A stretch of 64,000 nucleotides of DNA from JAIBJN01 sp963802795 (GTDB taxonomy: Bacteria; Actinomycetota; Thermoleophilia; Gaiellales; Gaiellaceae): contig CAWDJV010000005.1 in the NCBI GenBank assembly GCA_963802795.1, forward strand, positions 682,001 through 746,000, read 5' to 3'. Shown one piece after another: positions 1 through 7,789 of this stretch. Numbering within the stretch: position 1 is the stretch's first letter; each line of letters begins with the position of its first letter. The notes under the pieces were generated by a model. That model worked only from the letters and a program-made list of their open reading frames with translations, ran no database searches and had not been told where the DNA came from. The translations under genes and the position numbers were made by a program.

Positions 1-170
1 ACATCGTCAAGGCCGGGCACCGACTCGCCTTCGTCATCGTCGGCAGCTACCCGGGCTACGGCTCGCAGGCCGACCAGACGCGGGCCAACATCACCGTCAA
101 CCTGACCGATACGACGCTCGAGCTGCCCGTCGTGGGCGGCGCGCCTGCCCTCAAGGCAGCAGGGCTCTAG
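1..170 (+). CDS. C-terminal end of an Xaa-Pro dipeptidyl-peptidase / CocE-type (S15) hydrolase, partial
   Basis: The reading frame is open from the left edge and stops at TAG 168-170, giving about 55 C-terminal residues. It contains the phrase VKAGHRLAFVIVG followed by alternating beta-strand-like residues and ends LPVVGG plus a short tail. This pattern is typical of the jelly-roll C-terminal domain of S15 X-Pro dipeptidyl peptidases and CocE/NonD hydrolases, where the 'GHRL' turn precedes the last strands. The catalytic domain lies outside the window, so the assignment rests on the tail alone. A strong hairpin follows the stop. Another cell-surface or secreted beta-sandwich protein cannot be excluded. 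Confidence 0.55.
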   Translation, partial: IVKAGHRLAFVIVGSYPGYGSQADQTRANITVNLTDTTLELPVVGGAPALKAAGL

Positions 171-191
171 GGCTCGGGGGGGAGCGCGAAT

Positions 192-220
192 CGAAGGGGC
201 CGGCTCAGCCGGCCCCTTCG
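192..220. terminator. Bidirectional intrinsic-type hairpin between convergent genes
   Basis: A perfect 13-bp stem (192-204 with 208-220) closes a 3-nt loop TCA. It lies between the stop of the rightward S15-type gene (170) and the stop of the leftward ABC permease (226). No long T-run follows on either strand, as is common in high-GC actinobacteria, so it is called from the stem and its tail-to-tail position. Confidence 0.7.
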
Positions 221-225
221 CGTTC

Positions 226-981
226 TCAGGCCCCGGTCACGCCTTCGCGGGGCTCCCAGCGGAAGCCTCGCAGGGCAACCGCGAGCCCGATCAGTCCCCA
301 GACCGCGACCGCTGCGACTGCGGAGGGCGCGAAGCGCTCGCCGGGGACGAAGGTCGCGCGGATGAGGTCGAGGAAGTACGTCAGGGGCAGCACCTCGGAG
401 ATCGCTTCCAGGAACGCGGGCATGTCCTGCGTCGAGAAGAAGACGCCGGAGATGAACGCCATCGGCAGGAAGATCGCGTTGACGACCGCGGAGGAGCCCT
501 CTGCGGTGCGGACGATCGTCGTGACGGCGATGCCGAGCGCCGCGAACGCGGCGGCGCCGACGAGGATCGCGAAGGCGAGGGCCAGGGGGCGTTCGGGCCA
601 GTCGGCGTCCAGCACGTAGACGCCGAGGAGGAGCTGGGAGACCACCTGGAGCGCGATCACGACGATCGTCGAGGCAATCACCGCGGCCATGTACGTCCCC
701 GGGCCGAGCGGCGTCCCGCGAACGCGCTTCAGGAGGCCGGCCTCGCGGCGCACGACGAGCGTGATGGCGAGACCCGCGAACGTGTTCGCCGCGACGCCGT
801 AGCCGAGCAGCCCCACGAGCAGGAAGGTCGGGGCGCTGACGCCCTCGATCGGCTCGTCGCCGTACACGGAGCCGATCAGGACGAGCAGCAGGATCGGGAA
901 GAGGAAGCTGAAGAACGCCGCCTCGCGGTTCCGCCAGAAGAGCAGCTGCTGCGCGTGGAGCTCGTGGAGGAAGAGCCTCAC
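226..981 (-). CDS. ABC-2 type transporter permease
   Basis: This 251-residue integral membrane protein should form the membrane half of an ABC-2 exporter (drug, lipid or polysaccharide class). It begins with a cytoplasmic helix (RLFLHELHAQQLLFWRNREA) and then has about six hydrophobic segments: near residues 23-42, 53-75, 97-120, 130-155, 165-185 and 220-240. The ABC-2 signature region is present as a loop before the last spans (LPLTYFLDLIRATF). The GTG start at 981 overlaps the ATPase stop (GTGA), so the two are translationally coupled. I rejected a much longer open frame to 2253 because residues upstream of this GTG are arginine/proline-rich shadow sequence over the ATPase. Substrate is unknown. 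Confidence 0.85.
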   Translation of the reverse strand: MRLFLHELHAQQLLFWRNREAAFFSFLFPILLLVLIGSVYGDEPIEGVSAPTFLLVGLLGYGVAANTFAGLAITLVVRREAGLLKRVRGTPLGPGTYMAAVIASTIVVIALQVVSQLLLGVYVLDADWPERPLALAFAILVGAAAFAALGIAVTTIVRTAEGSSAVVNAIFLPMAFISGVFFSTQDMPAFLEAISEVLPLTYFLDLIRATFVPGERFAPSAVAAVAVWGLIGLAVALRGFRWEPREGVTGA

Positions 982-1829
982 TCCGAGGCCTCCTCGCGCG
1001 TAAGCTCGAGGTAGACGTCCTCGAGCGAGCGGCGGTGCACCTCGAGCCCTTCCAGCTCGCGCCCGTCGGCGAGCGCCTCGGCCGTCAGCTCGTGGAGGAC
1101 GCGCGTCGGCTCCTCGGTGGCGACGACGACCTCGCTGCCGTTCCGGCGGTAGCGGATCTCGACGGACGCGTGGTCGGCGAGGAGCTCCCCCGGCGAGCCG
1201 GTGCCGACGATCTCGCCGCCGCGGAGGATCGCGACCCGGTCGGCGAGGCGCTGCGCCTCTTCCATGTAGTGGGTCGTGAGGAGGATGCTCCTGCCGAGGG
1301 AGCGCAGGTCGCGGATCGTCTCCCACGCCTGCCGCCGGGCCGCGGGGTCGAATCCCGTCGTCGGCTCGTCGAGGAAGACGAGCTCGGGATCGCCGACGAG
1401 CGCCAGGGCGAGATCGAGCCGGCGGAGCTGCCCTCCCGACAGCGCCCGCACGCGGGCATCTCGCTGCTCCGCGAGGCCGACCAGCTCGATGACCTCGTCG
1501 GCGCGGCGGGGCGCCGGGTAGTAGCCGGCGAAGAGCCTCACGATCTCGCGGACGCTCAGGAGCGGGTAGACGGCGGAGGACTGAAGGACGATGCCGATCC
1601 GCGCCCGGAAGTCGGTCCGCGCTCGCTCGGGATCCTCGCCGAGGACCCTCACGTCGCCGCCGTCCCGGCGCCTGTAGCCCTCGAGGATCTCGACCGTGGT
1701 CGTCTTGCCGGCCCCGTTCGGCCCGAGGAGGGCAAAGACCTCGCCCGTCTCGACTACGAAGGAGATCCCGTGTAGAACTTCGCGCTGTCCGTAGGTCTTC
1801 CGCAGGTCCGTGACGGCGATCGCGCTCAC
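978..1829 (-). CDS. ABC-2 exporter ATP-binding protein
   Basis: This is the nucleotide-binding subunit (283 aa) that powers the permease encoded next to it. It has Walker A GPNGAGKTTT near residue 38, a Q-loop (IGIVLQSSA), the ABC signature LSGGQLRRLDLAL, Walker B ELVFLDEPTTGFDP and the H-loop TTHYMEEAQRLAD, followed by a C-terminal extension typical of DrrA/CcmA-like exporters. I chose GTG 1829 because the domain begins immediately after it (VSAIAVTDLRKTYG) and a TATCCT -10-like box lies 8 nt upstream. The open frame extends to 2150, but that part is low-complexity shadow. It is divergent from the GNAT gene with only 19 bp between starts. Confidence 0.9.
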   Translation of the reverse strand: MSAIAVTDLRKTYGQREVLHGISFVVETGEVFALLGPNGAGKTTTVEILEGYRRRDGGDVRVLGEDPERARTDFRARIGIVLQSSAVYPLLSVREIVRLFAGYYPAPRRADEVIELVGLAEQRDARVRALSGGQLRRLDLALALVGDPELVFLDEPTTGFDPAARRQAWETIRDLRSLGRSILLTTHYMEEAQRLADRVAILRGGEIVGTGSPGELLADHASVEIRYRRNGSEVVVATEEPTRVLHELTAEALADGRELEGLEVHRRSLEDVYLELTREEASE

Positions 1830-1848
1830 GGGAGGCGAGGATACCGGG
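1830..1848. promoter_or_regulatory. Compact divergent promoter with overlapping -10 boxes
   Basis: Only 19 bp separate the GTG starts at 1829 (-) and 1849 (+). The block 1837-1843 reads GAGGATA. On the minus strand this gives TATCCT eight nt before its GTG. On the plus strand it gives GAGGAT six nt before its GTG. Both spacings fit leaderless actinobacterial promoters whose -10 elements overlap. This is inferred from sequence only. Confidence 0.4.
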
Positions 1849-2415
1849 GTGCACGTCACCGCCATCCACTCGGAGCGGCTTGACCTCGTCTCCCTCTCGG
1901 CGGAGGTCGTGGAGGCTCTCCTGGAGGGGCGGCTGAGCGAAGCAGAGGCCCTGCTCTCGGTTCCGCTTCCCGAGGGCTGGCTCGACGCCGACGTCAAGCG
2001 CTTCCTGCGGCTGCGGCTCGAGCAGATGCGGCGCGACACCGGCGCGCAGAGATGGCTCGTGCGCGCCCTCGTCCGACGCTCCGACGGGACGATGGTCGGG
2101 CACGCGGGCTTCCACGGCCCTCCGGGCACCGGCGGGCTCGACCCGGGCAAGGCGGAGCTCGGCTACACGGTGCTCCCGGCGTTTCGTGGACAGGGCTTCG
2201 CGTCCGAGGCGGCACTCGCGCTCATGGACTGGGCCGAGGGCGAGGGCGTCCACCGCTTCGTCGCGTCGGTCGGGCCGTGGAACGCTCCCTCGCTCGCGAT
2301 CGTTCGCAAGCTCGGCTTCGTGCAGACCGGGGAGCAGTGGGACGAGGAGGACGGCCTCGAGCTCGTCTTCGAGCTCGACCGCCGCGCGTCTCGCGGCCCT
2401 CTAGAGTCCGGGTGA
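1849..2415 (+). CDS. GNAT-family N-acetyltransferase
   Basis: A 188-residue acetyl-CoA-dependent acyltransferase of the RimJ/RimL-like GNAT branch (Acetyltransf_3 type). Visible elements are an N-terminal substrate-arm region beginning HSERLDLVSLS, a beta4 strand ELGYTVLPAFRGQGFASEA holding the acetyl-CoA pyrophosphate loop (R/Q-x-x-G-x-G/A equivalent RGQGFA), and the C-terminal motif NAPSLAIVRKLGFV. The target (ribosomal protein N-terminus, antibiotic or small amine) cannot be read from sequence. GTG 1849 is preferred over the upstream in-frame start at 1810, which would overlap the divergent ATPase start. Its stop overlaps the phzF-family ATG (TGATG), so the two form an operon. Confidence 0.87.
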   Translation: MHVTAIHSERLDLVSLSAEVVEALLEGRLSEAEALLSVPLPEGWLDADVKRFLRLRLEQMRRDTGAQRWLVRALVRRSDGTMVGHAGFHGPPGTGGLDPGKAELGYTVLPAFRGQGFASEAALALMDWAEGEGVHRFVASVGPWNAPSLAIVRKLGFVQTGEQWDEEDGLELVFELDRRASRGPLESG

Positions 2416-3263
2416 TGGCGACCTATCGCTACGTCGTCGCGGACGTCTTCACGGACACGCCGCTCGCGGGGAACCAGCTGGCGGTCTTCACGGACGCCCG
2501 CAAGATTCCGGAGGCCGACCTGCAGCGGCTCGCCCGGGAAACGAACTTCTCCGAGACGGTCTTCGTCTATTCACCGGAGGGGGAGGGGCACGCCCGGATC
2601 CGCATCTTCACGCCGACGTCCGAGCTTCCGTTTGCCGGCCACCCCGTGCTGGGGACGGCGTTCGTGCTCGCCGCGCCGCTCCAGCTTCCGGAGATCAGGC
2701 TCGAGACGGGCGTCGGCGCCGTCCCGGTGACGCTCGAGCGCGACGAGTCCGGGCGGATCGTCTTCGGGCGCATGGCGCAGCCGTTGCCGACGGTCGAGCC
2801 GTTTCCGGACGAGGCGGCGCTGCTCGCCGCCGTGGGCGTCGAGGGCTCCGAGCTTCCGGTGGAGCTCTACGACCTCGGCATTCGCTTCGTCTACGTCGCG
2901 CTGCCGAGCGAGGATGCGGTCGCAGCGCTCGAGCCCGACCTTGCCTCGCTCAGGCGGCTTACCGGGATCGTCGGGGTCAGCTGCTTCGCAGGGTCGGGGG
3001 CCCGCTGGAAGACGCGGATGTTCGCCCCGGGAGACGGGGTGCCCGAGGACCCGGCCACGGGGTCGGCGGCCGGGCCGCTCGCGGTGCACCTCGCTCGCCA
3101 CGGCCGGATCGGCTTCGGAGAGGAGATCGAGATCAGCCAGGGCGCCGAGGTCGGCCGCCCGAGCACGCTCTACGCGCGGGTCGAGGGCTCGCCGGAGCAG
3201 CTCGAGAAGGTCGAGGTCGGCGGCTCGGCCGTCGTCGTCGCCCGCGGCGAGTTCAAGCTCTAA
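2415..3263 (+). CDS. PhzF-family isomerase/epimerase
   Basis: This 282-residue protein belongs to the PhzF phenazine-biosynthesis-like family, a diaminopimelate-epimerase-fold group that includes isomerases of small metabolites. The N-terminal motif YVVADVFTDTPLAGNQLAVF, the catalytic-glutamate segment ARETNFSETVFV (Glu near residue 46), the GHPVLGTAF strand and the second-lobe glycine-rich turn PATGSAAGPLAVHL are all present. Length matches the family. No other phenazine genes are near, so phenazine synthesis is not implied. Its neighbour is a GNAT protein translated with it. The stop codon TAA sits at the left edge of a long imperfect palindrome. Confidence 0.9.
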   Translation: MATYRYVVADVFTDTPLAGNQLAVFTDARKIPEADLQRLARETNFSETVFVYSPEGEGHARIRIFTPTSELPFAGHPVLGTAFVLAAPLQLPEIRLETGVGAVPVTLERDESGRIVFGRMAQPLPTVEPFPDEAALLAAVGVEGSELPVELYDLGIRFVYVALPSEDAVAALEPDLASLRRLTGIVGVSCFAGSGARWKTRMFAPGDGVPEDPATGSAAGPLAVHLARHGRIGFGEEIEISQGAEVGRPSTLYARVEGSPEQLEKVEVGGSAVVVARGEFKL

Positions 3264-3428
3264 GAACCCCTTTCGAAATGACGACGGGTGCCGCCGGGCC
3301 GCCCTGGTCGGCGCGACTCCGCGTCCTCAGTCGCGCCCGTATTCACGAATACGAGCGCTCCCTGCGTCCTTGACTCGCACTCGCCCAGGACACCCCGGCG
3401 ACGACGCATCATTCCGAAATGAGTTCTA
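3262..3428. repeat. Long imperfect inverted repeat spanning stop codon to stop codon of convergent genes
   Basis: The 160-bp gap is an imperfect palindrome centred on 3345/3346. The inner hairpin GTATTC-AC-GAATAC (3339-3352) is perfect and continues with GCGC pairing. The outer arms (3262-3290 and 3395-3428) both carry a TTCGAAATGA-like core and a CGACG block, and each arm ends in the stop codon of its gene. It may act as a bidirectional terminator or be the remnant of a palindromic mobile element. Nothing coding was seen in it. Confidence 0.6.
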
Positions 3429-3851
3429 GCCCCACGCGACGTCGTGGATCTCGGGCAGCTCGATCGCGAGCGCGCGCCAGAAGCGGCCGCCGTCGCCGGA
3501 GACGTAGAGGCGGTTACGTGCGCCGTAGAGGACGTGGTCGGGGTTGTCCCCGATGGCTACCGCCCGGCCGGATGGGAGCCCCGAGCCGCGCTCCGTCCAC
3601 GTTGTGCCGCCGTCATAGGAGACGAGGAGCGGCGGGCGCCGGTCGACGAGGAGAATGACGGTGGACCCCTGTGCGTCGACGTCGAGGACGTGTCGCGCCG
3701 CCCACGAGGGCGCGAGCCCGAGCGGGCGCTCCCGCTCGATCGCGGCGCCCGGCTGGTGGCCCGCGGGCTGGTCCTCCTCCGCCGACGCCCCGATCTCGAC
3801 GAGGTACGTGCCGTCGGTGCAGCCGGCGAGGACGATCAACGGACGGGCCAT
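3426..3851 (-). CDS. Small Asp-box (BNR-like) beta-propeller-fragment protein
   Basis: A 141-residue protein of unknown function. Two Asp-box motifs are visible, SYDGGTTWTERG and SGDGGRFW (S-x-D-x-G-x-T/F-W), separated by a strand and GDNPDHVLYGARNRLYV. Such boxes occur in sialidase, sortilin and photosystem-assembly propellers, but this chain is far too short for a full propeller, so it would need to oligomerise or be a remnant. There is no signal peptide. The ATG at 3851 overlaps the 3' end of the PfkB-kinase gene by 16 bp, which places it last in the TPP-riboswitch operon. Whether it has any thiamine-related role is unknown. Confidence 0.6.
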   Translation of the reverse strand: MARPLIVLAGCTDGTYLVEIGASAEEDQPAGHQPGAAIERERPLGLAPSWAARHVLDVDAQGSTVILLVDRRPPLLVSYDGGTTWTERGSGLPSGRAVAIGDNPDHVLYGARNRLYVSGDGGRFWRALAIELPEIHDVAWG

Positions 3852-4645
3852 CGGCCGAGGAGCGCGCCCGTGCTGCCGTTCGCCAGGCGGGCGGCCGAGA
3901 CGGGCGAATGGCGCCGACGGCGGTAGACGAGGTACGCCGTGATCCAGGAGTCCCCCGCGCCGGTCGGGTCGATGCCCTCGAGCGGGATTGTCGGCACGTG
4001 CTCCGCGAGCCCGTCCGCGTACACGACCACCCCGCCGGCCCCGAGCGTGACGACGACCTCGCGCACGCCGAGGCTGGCCAGCGACGTGTCGACGAGCTCG
4101 AGCCCGAGCGCGTCGAGCTCGGCCCGGGCGAGCTTGAGGACGTCCACGTGCCGCAGGACCTCGGGGTCGTAGTCGGCATCCACCGCCAGCTCGCCCACCG
4201 ACGCGCGCCGGACGAGCCCTTGACCGTCCAGGGAGAGGATCTTGCCGCGGGCGAGGACGGCGAGCACCTCGGCGGGAAAGTCGCCCCGCGTCAGCGCGCC
4301 GGCGTGAACCCAGTCGACGTCCGCGAGCGCCTTCGCGAGCCACCCACGGGCGTCCTCCTCCGTCCACGGCTCACCCAGCTGGTCGATATCCATTCGCCGC
4401 CGGTCTCCCGCGTTCTCGATTCGGAAGCCGATCGTCTCCGCGGCGCTCCGGGCCGCGACCGGAAGCCCGAGTGCCGCGAGCCGCGGCCGGTCTTCGTCGG
4501 CGAGCTTCGTCGCCAGGGCTCCCGGGTGCCCGAGGAGCCCGAGCGTGCGCGCTGCGTAGACGGGCGCCCCGCCGAGACGCGGGATCCCCCCGTCAACGCG
4601 ATCCAGCGAGACGAGCCCGACGACGCCCAAGCGGCGCATGCGCAT
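3836..4645 (-). CDS. PfkB/ribokinase-family small-molecule kinase
   Basis: A 269-residue ribokinase-superfamily kinase. Signature 1 is seen as LGGAPVYAARTLGLLG near residue 26. Signature 2 is DPTGAGDSWITAYLVY near residue 226, with GAGD giving the anion hole and catalytic Asp. The protein is shorter than ribokinase (about 310 aa). It lies second in an operon headed by a TPP riboswitch and a CytX-like permease, so a kinase for a thiamine precursor is a reasonable inference: hydroxymethylpyrimidine, or aminoimidazole riboside, whose Salmonella kinase is of this family. Nothing in the sequence fixes the substrate. The start ATG 4645 (or 4639) lies 53 nt inside the 3' end of the permease gene. 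Confidence 0.82.
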   Translation of the reverse strand: MRMRRLGVVGLVSLDRVDGGIPRLGGAPVYAARTLGLLGHPGALATKLADEDRPRLAALGLPVAARSAAETIGFRIENAGDRRRMDIDQLGEPWTEEDARGWLAKALADVDWVHAGALTRGDFPAEVLAVLARGKILSLDGQGLVRRASVGELAVDADYDPEVLRHVDVLKLARAELDALGLELVDTSLASLGVREVVVTLGAGGVVVYADGLAEHVPTIPLEGIDPTGAGDSWITAYLVYRRRRHSPVSAARLANGSTGALLGRWPVR

Positions 4646-5920
4646 ACCGTACGCCCGCGTAGAGGGCGAACGCGAGCGCGAACGCCGGCAGAGAGGCCCC
4701 GATGGTCGCTTCGCCCGATCCCGGCGCGCGGGCGACGAGCTCCGTCCACCAGGCCGGGCCCAGCGGATGGATCCACTGGAAGAGGGCAAAGCCGGCCGCC
4801 CACGCGGCCAGCCCGCTCCACCGGACCGCAACGGCCCGGTCCGCCCCGATCAGGAAGTCCGCCGCGAGGACGCCGAAGAGGGGCACGAAGAACGAGCCGA
4901 GGAGGAGGAGGAACGTCTCGTAGGTGAGGATCTCGACGACGAGGGCGCCGAGCGTGCCGGTCGCCGCGACAAGAGCGATGAGGAGGCGCTGGGAGGCGTT
5001 CGGCAGCACGTTCTGGAGGGACACGGCCGCCGAGTAGACGTTGGCGAAGGGCTCGTCTGTCTCGCCCACGGTCAGCGCGAGGAGCGCGAGCGCGCTCGCC
5101 ACGCCTCCGCCCGCGACGGCGGCGAAGATCGCGGCCTGGTCGTCGAGGCCGCGCGAGAGGGCGAGGAGCGCGCCGAGCCCGTAGAGGAGGACGAGCGGGA
5201 CGAAGTAGCCGACCGACGTCCCCCAGAACGCGGCCCTGCCGCTCCGGGAGAAACGCGTGTAGTCGGCGGCGAGCGGCAGCCACGAGGCGGCCATCGCCAC
5301 TGTCAGGTCGACGCCCTGCCAGAACGTGATGCCACCCGTTCCCGAGGTAGACCAGAGTCCCCCCACGTCGGCTCCGTCCACCGCCCACCAGACGAGGTAG
5401 ACCAGCGAGGCGGAGACGGCCCAGACGGCGAAGCGCCGAACCCAGCGGCGCACGAAGGAGATGGGCCCGCGAGCGCGAGCCAGGCCGTCAGCGCGCCGAA
5501 CGCGAGCACCCAGACCCACCGCTCGTCGAAGCCGAAGAGCTCGTCGGCTAGCGCGGATGCGGCCAGCGACATGACGTAGAGCTCGAACACAGCCCAGCCG
5601 AGGTTCTGCACGACGTTGAGCGCGGTCGGCGCGTACGAGCCGCGCCGCCCGAGCGGGTCGCGGAGGAGCACCATTCCCGGCACACGGCGCTCGAAGCCGA
5701 TCAGACCCGCCAGTCCCAGGAGGGCAGTGCCCAGCGCCGCGCCCACCACCGTTGCCAGGAGCGCCCGCTGCAGGCCGAGCCCGGCGAGGAAGGTCCCGGT
5801 GAAGAGGACGAGCAGGCTGACGCCGAGGTTCCCCCAGAGCAGCCCGACGTCCGCGAGCGAGAGCGTCCGCAGGCGATCGGGCACCGGGGTCGGGCCCCAC
5901 GTGCGCTCGCCTTGCTCCAT
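4593..5920 (-). CDS. cytX: CytX-like NCS1 permease (thiamine-precursor/pyrimidine transporter), frameshifted
   Basis: A nucleobase:cation symporter-1 family membrane protein (about 442 codons, some 11-12 spans). The N-terminal half (MEQGERTWGPTPVP, then LTLADVGLLWGNLG-like first span) reads in one frame to about 5466. The C-terminal half (RRWVRRFAVWAVSASLVYLV onward, including SWLPLAADYTRFSR) continues in another. One base appears missing in the GGGCCC run near 5463-5468; restoring it gives a continuous GPISFVRRW junction. The TPP riboswitch directly upstream supports uptake of hydroxymethylpyrimidine or a related thiamine precursor, as for CytX. GGGAGG precedes ATG 5920. The break may be a sequencing error. 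Confidence 0.8.
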
Positions 5921-5924
5921 CGTG

Positions 5925-6012
5925 CCTCCCTTCGCTGGCATTACCCAGATCAGGTTCGGCGGGTCGAGGCTCCCGAGCCTCCTCTCAGCCGCTAGAAAGC
6001 GGCTCCCCGGTC
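5925..6012 (-). promoter_or_regulatory. TPP riboswitch (thi-box)
   Basis: Read on the minus strand, this leader holds the conserved thi-box parts in order: GGGGAGCC (6008-6001), a short hairpin, GGCTGAGAGG (about 5985-5976), a GAGGCTC/GAGCCTC stem, then the near-invariant CTGATCTGGGTAATGCCAGC (5954-5935) and GAAGGGAGG. The last element overlaps the ribosome-binding region of the permease ATG at 5920. This suggests control by hiding the Shine-Dalgarno when thiamine pyrophosphate binds, as in other actinobacterial thi-boxes. Confidence 0.95.
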
Positions 6013-6030
6013 TCTATCCCAATTTTACGC
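6013..6030 (-). promoter_or_regulatory. Candidate promoter for the TPP-riboswitch operon
   Basis: An AT-rich patch reads TAAAATT on the minus strand (6027-6021), followed by GGGATAGAGACC running into the riboswitch. TAAAAT is a good -10 candidate in otherwise 70% GC DNA. It overlaps the stop codon (TAA) of the upstream phosphatase gene. No clear -35 was seen. Confidence 0.4.
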
Positions 6031-6618
6031 GCTGACGCCTGCGAGGCGCTCGATCCCTGCGACGGCACGCTCGAGCGCTTCCTCGTCGAAGAGGTACGGG
6101 ACGGCTGTCGAGATCTCGTGGGCGGGGCCGTCGAGGGAGTCGGAGCCGGAGGCGCCGTTGAGCGCGTAGCGCACCGGAATCTCGTGACAGACGACGAGCA
6201 CGCTCCGATACTGCCTGGCCAGGAGCCCGCGAAACGCCTCCGCGTACCTGCGCGCGGCGTCATCGAGGCTCTCGCCGCCGGGAAACGGGACGCTGCGGTC
6301 GTGGCCGTGCTTCCACTCCCGGTACTCCTCGAGCGGGGCGCCGTCGAAGTCGCCGATGTCGATGTCGTCGAGCAACGGCTCGGGGAGGAGAGGAACGTCC
6401 TCACGCTCGGCGAGCGCGATCTTCGCGGTGTCGAGCGTGCGCGGGAAGCGAGTGTGGAGGCAGGCGTCGAGCGGGAGGTGCGCGACCTGCTCCCCGAGCC
6501 GGCGTGCCTGCTCCTCGCCCCGCTCGGTCAGCGGCACGGGTCGGGTCGGGTCGCCGTTCACGCGCCGCTCGACGTTGAGGGTCGACTCGCCGTGCCGGGT
6601 GAAAACGTAGACGGCCAT
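6025..6618 (-). CDS. Histidine phosphatase / phosphoglycerate-mutase-family protein
   Basis: A 197-residue member of histidine phosphatase branch 1. The phosphohistidine motif TRHGEST (residues 8-14), the following arginine environment HTRFPRTLDTAKI, the acid-base region GDFDGAPLEEYREW, and the second catalytic histidine in VVCHEIPVRYALNG are all visible. The family covers phosphoglycerate mutases, alpha-ribazole phosphatases and broad-specificity phosphatases; which one cannot be told. It sits immediately upstream of the thiamine operon and its stop lies in that operon's probable promoter, so some readthrough into the riboswitch is possible. A 1-nt to 11-nt gap separates it from the amine-oxidase gene, with which it may be co-transcribed. 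Confidence 0.88.
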   Translation of the reverse strand: MAVYVFTRHGESTLNVERRVNGDPTRPVPLTERGEEQARRLGEQVAHLPLDACLHTRFPRTLDTAKIALAEREDVPLLPEPLLDDIDIGDFDGAPLEEYREWKHGHDRSVPFPGGESLDDAARRYAEAFRGLLARQYRSVLVVCHEIPVRYALNGASGSDSLDGPAHEISTAVPYLFDEEALERAVAGIERLAGVSA

Positions 6619-6629
6619 TCAGTGCCTAA

Positions 6630-7733
6630 TCAGACGACGAAGCGCTCCCGCCGCTCGCCGCCGCCGGCGAAGCGCTCGAGCGCAAGCGGGGAAAGGTCGA
6701 GGGTCGGCTCGGCGCCGAGCACGAGCTCGGCGAGATGCTCCCCGACGGCGGGAGCCTGCTGGAAGCCGTGGCCCGAGAAGCCCGTGGCGTAGAGGAAGCG
6801 CTGCGGTCGATCCACCTCGCCGACGATCGCGTTGTGGTCGGGGCTCATCTCGTAGAAGCCCCACCAGGACGACTGGATCGGCAAGTCCGCGAGTACGGGG
6901 AGCCGGCGCGTGCCGTGGGTCGCCACAGCTTCGATCGTCGGCTCGCGACCGCCGAAGACGAGGCCCTTGCCCTCCCGGTGGAAGTAGAAACCGGTCGAGA
7001 AGTCGATCGTGAGGGGCAAGGTCTCCGGAAGCCCGCCGTCCTCCGGCGTGAAGTGCATCCAGCGGGGCTCGCCCTCGACGGGGATGTCGACCCCCGCCAG
7101 GCCGCCCACGTCCCTCGACCAGACGCCCGCGGTGCAGACGACGGTGCCGGTCTCGATTCGTCCGGCGGAGGTCTCGATGCCGACGATCTCGCCACCGCCC
7201 ACGTCGATTCGCTCGAGCGAGGTGTTCTGGCGGACGCGAATCCCCTGCGTCGTCGCGGCGCCGACGTAGGCCTGCACGACCGACTCCGGCGCTGCGTGGC
7301 CGTCGACGGGGCAGTAGGTAGCGGCGAGGATGTCGGAGGTCTCGAGCGCCGGGATCATCGTCTTGACCTCGTCCGGCGCGAGCCGCCGGGACGGCACGCC
7401 GAGCGATTGCTGGAGGGCGAGCGCCTCCTCGAAGCGGGCCACGTCCTCCGCCTGCGTGAGGAGGAAGAGATAGCCGTGGCGGTGGTAGCCGATCCCGCTC
7501 TCCCGTTCGAGCGCCTCGAACTCGGCCATCGAGCGGAGCGCGATCCTGATGTTCAAGTCGTCCTCGAACTGGGCGCGGATCCCGCCGGCGGACTTGCTCG
7601 TCGATCCGCTCGCCAGCGACTCCCGCTCGAGGAGGACGACGTCCGTCAGGCCGCGCTTCGCGAGGTGGTAGGCGACGCTCGCGCCCATGGCGCCGCCTCC
7701 GACGATCACGACCTCGGCGGACTCGGGCGCCAT
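6630..7733 (-). CDS. FAD-dependent amine oxidoreductase (sarcosine/glycine oxidase-like, DAO family)
   Basis: A flavoprotein of about 367 residues with an N-terminal dinucleotide fold EVVIVGGGAMGASVAYHLAK, the second-strand acid LLERE, and the SxSAGGIR segment common in sarcosine oxidase beta-type and N-methyl amino-acid dehydrogenases. The C-terminal FAD contact is GFYEMSPDHNAIVGEV followed by YATGFSGHGFQQAP, a diagnostic run for this group. It probably oxidises a secondary amine such as sarcosine or dimethylglycine. ATG 7733 is preferred to GTG 7742 because a GATAGC -10-like box lies nine nt upstream of it. The gene diverges from an acyl-CoA dehydrogenase. It is a possible partner of the N-demethylation enzymes at 18.5-33.6 kb. 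Confidence 0.85.
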   Translation of the reverse strand: MAPESAEVVIVGGGAMGASVAYHLAKRGLTDVVLLERESLASGSTSKSAGGIRAQFEDDLNIRIALRSMAEFEALERESGIGYHRHGYLFLLTQAEDVARFEEALALQQSLGVPSRRLAPDEVKTMIPALETSDILAATYCPVDGHAAPESVVQAYVGAATTQGIRVRQNTSLERIDVGGGEIVGIETSAGRIETGTVVCTAGVWSRDVGGLAGVDIPVEGEPRWMHFTPEDGGLPETLPLTIDFSTGFYFHREGKGLVFGGREPTIEAVATHGTRRLPVLADLPIQSSWWGFYEMSPDHNAIVGEVDRPQRFLYATGFSGHGFQQAPAVGEHLAELVLGAEPTLDLSPLALERFAGGGERRERFVV

Positions 7734-7789
7734 CCGCGTCACGCTATCTCGTTCCGCTCTCCCGCGATGGCATCTGCGAGGATTTCCGC
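7734..7789. promoter_or_regulatory. Divergent promoter region (flavoprotein / acyl-CoA dehydrogenase)
   Basis: This short divergent gap carries GAGGAT (7778-7783 by position, followed by six nt TTCCGC and ATG 7790). That is the same -10 box and spacing as at 1837-1849. On the minus strand GATAGC precedes the flavoprotein start. Both genes may be transcribed without a leader. Confidence 0.35.

Noticed and set aside
226..2253. 675-residue minus-strand open frame
   Set aside because: Only its last 251 codons (the ABC-2 permease) look like protein; the rest is arginine/proline-rich shadow of the ATPase and GNAT genes.
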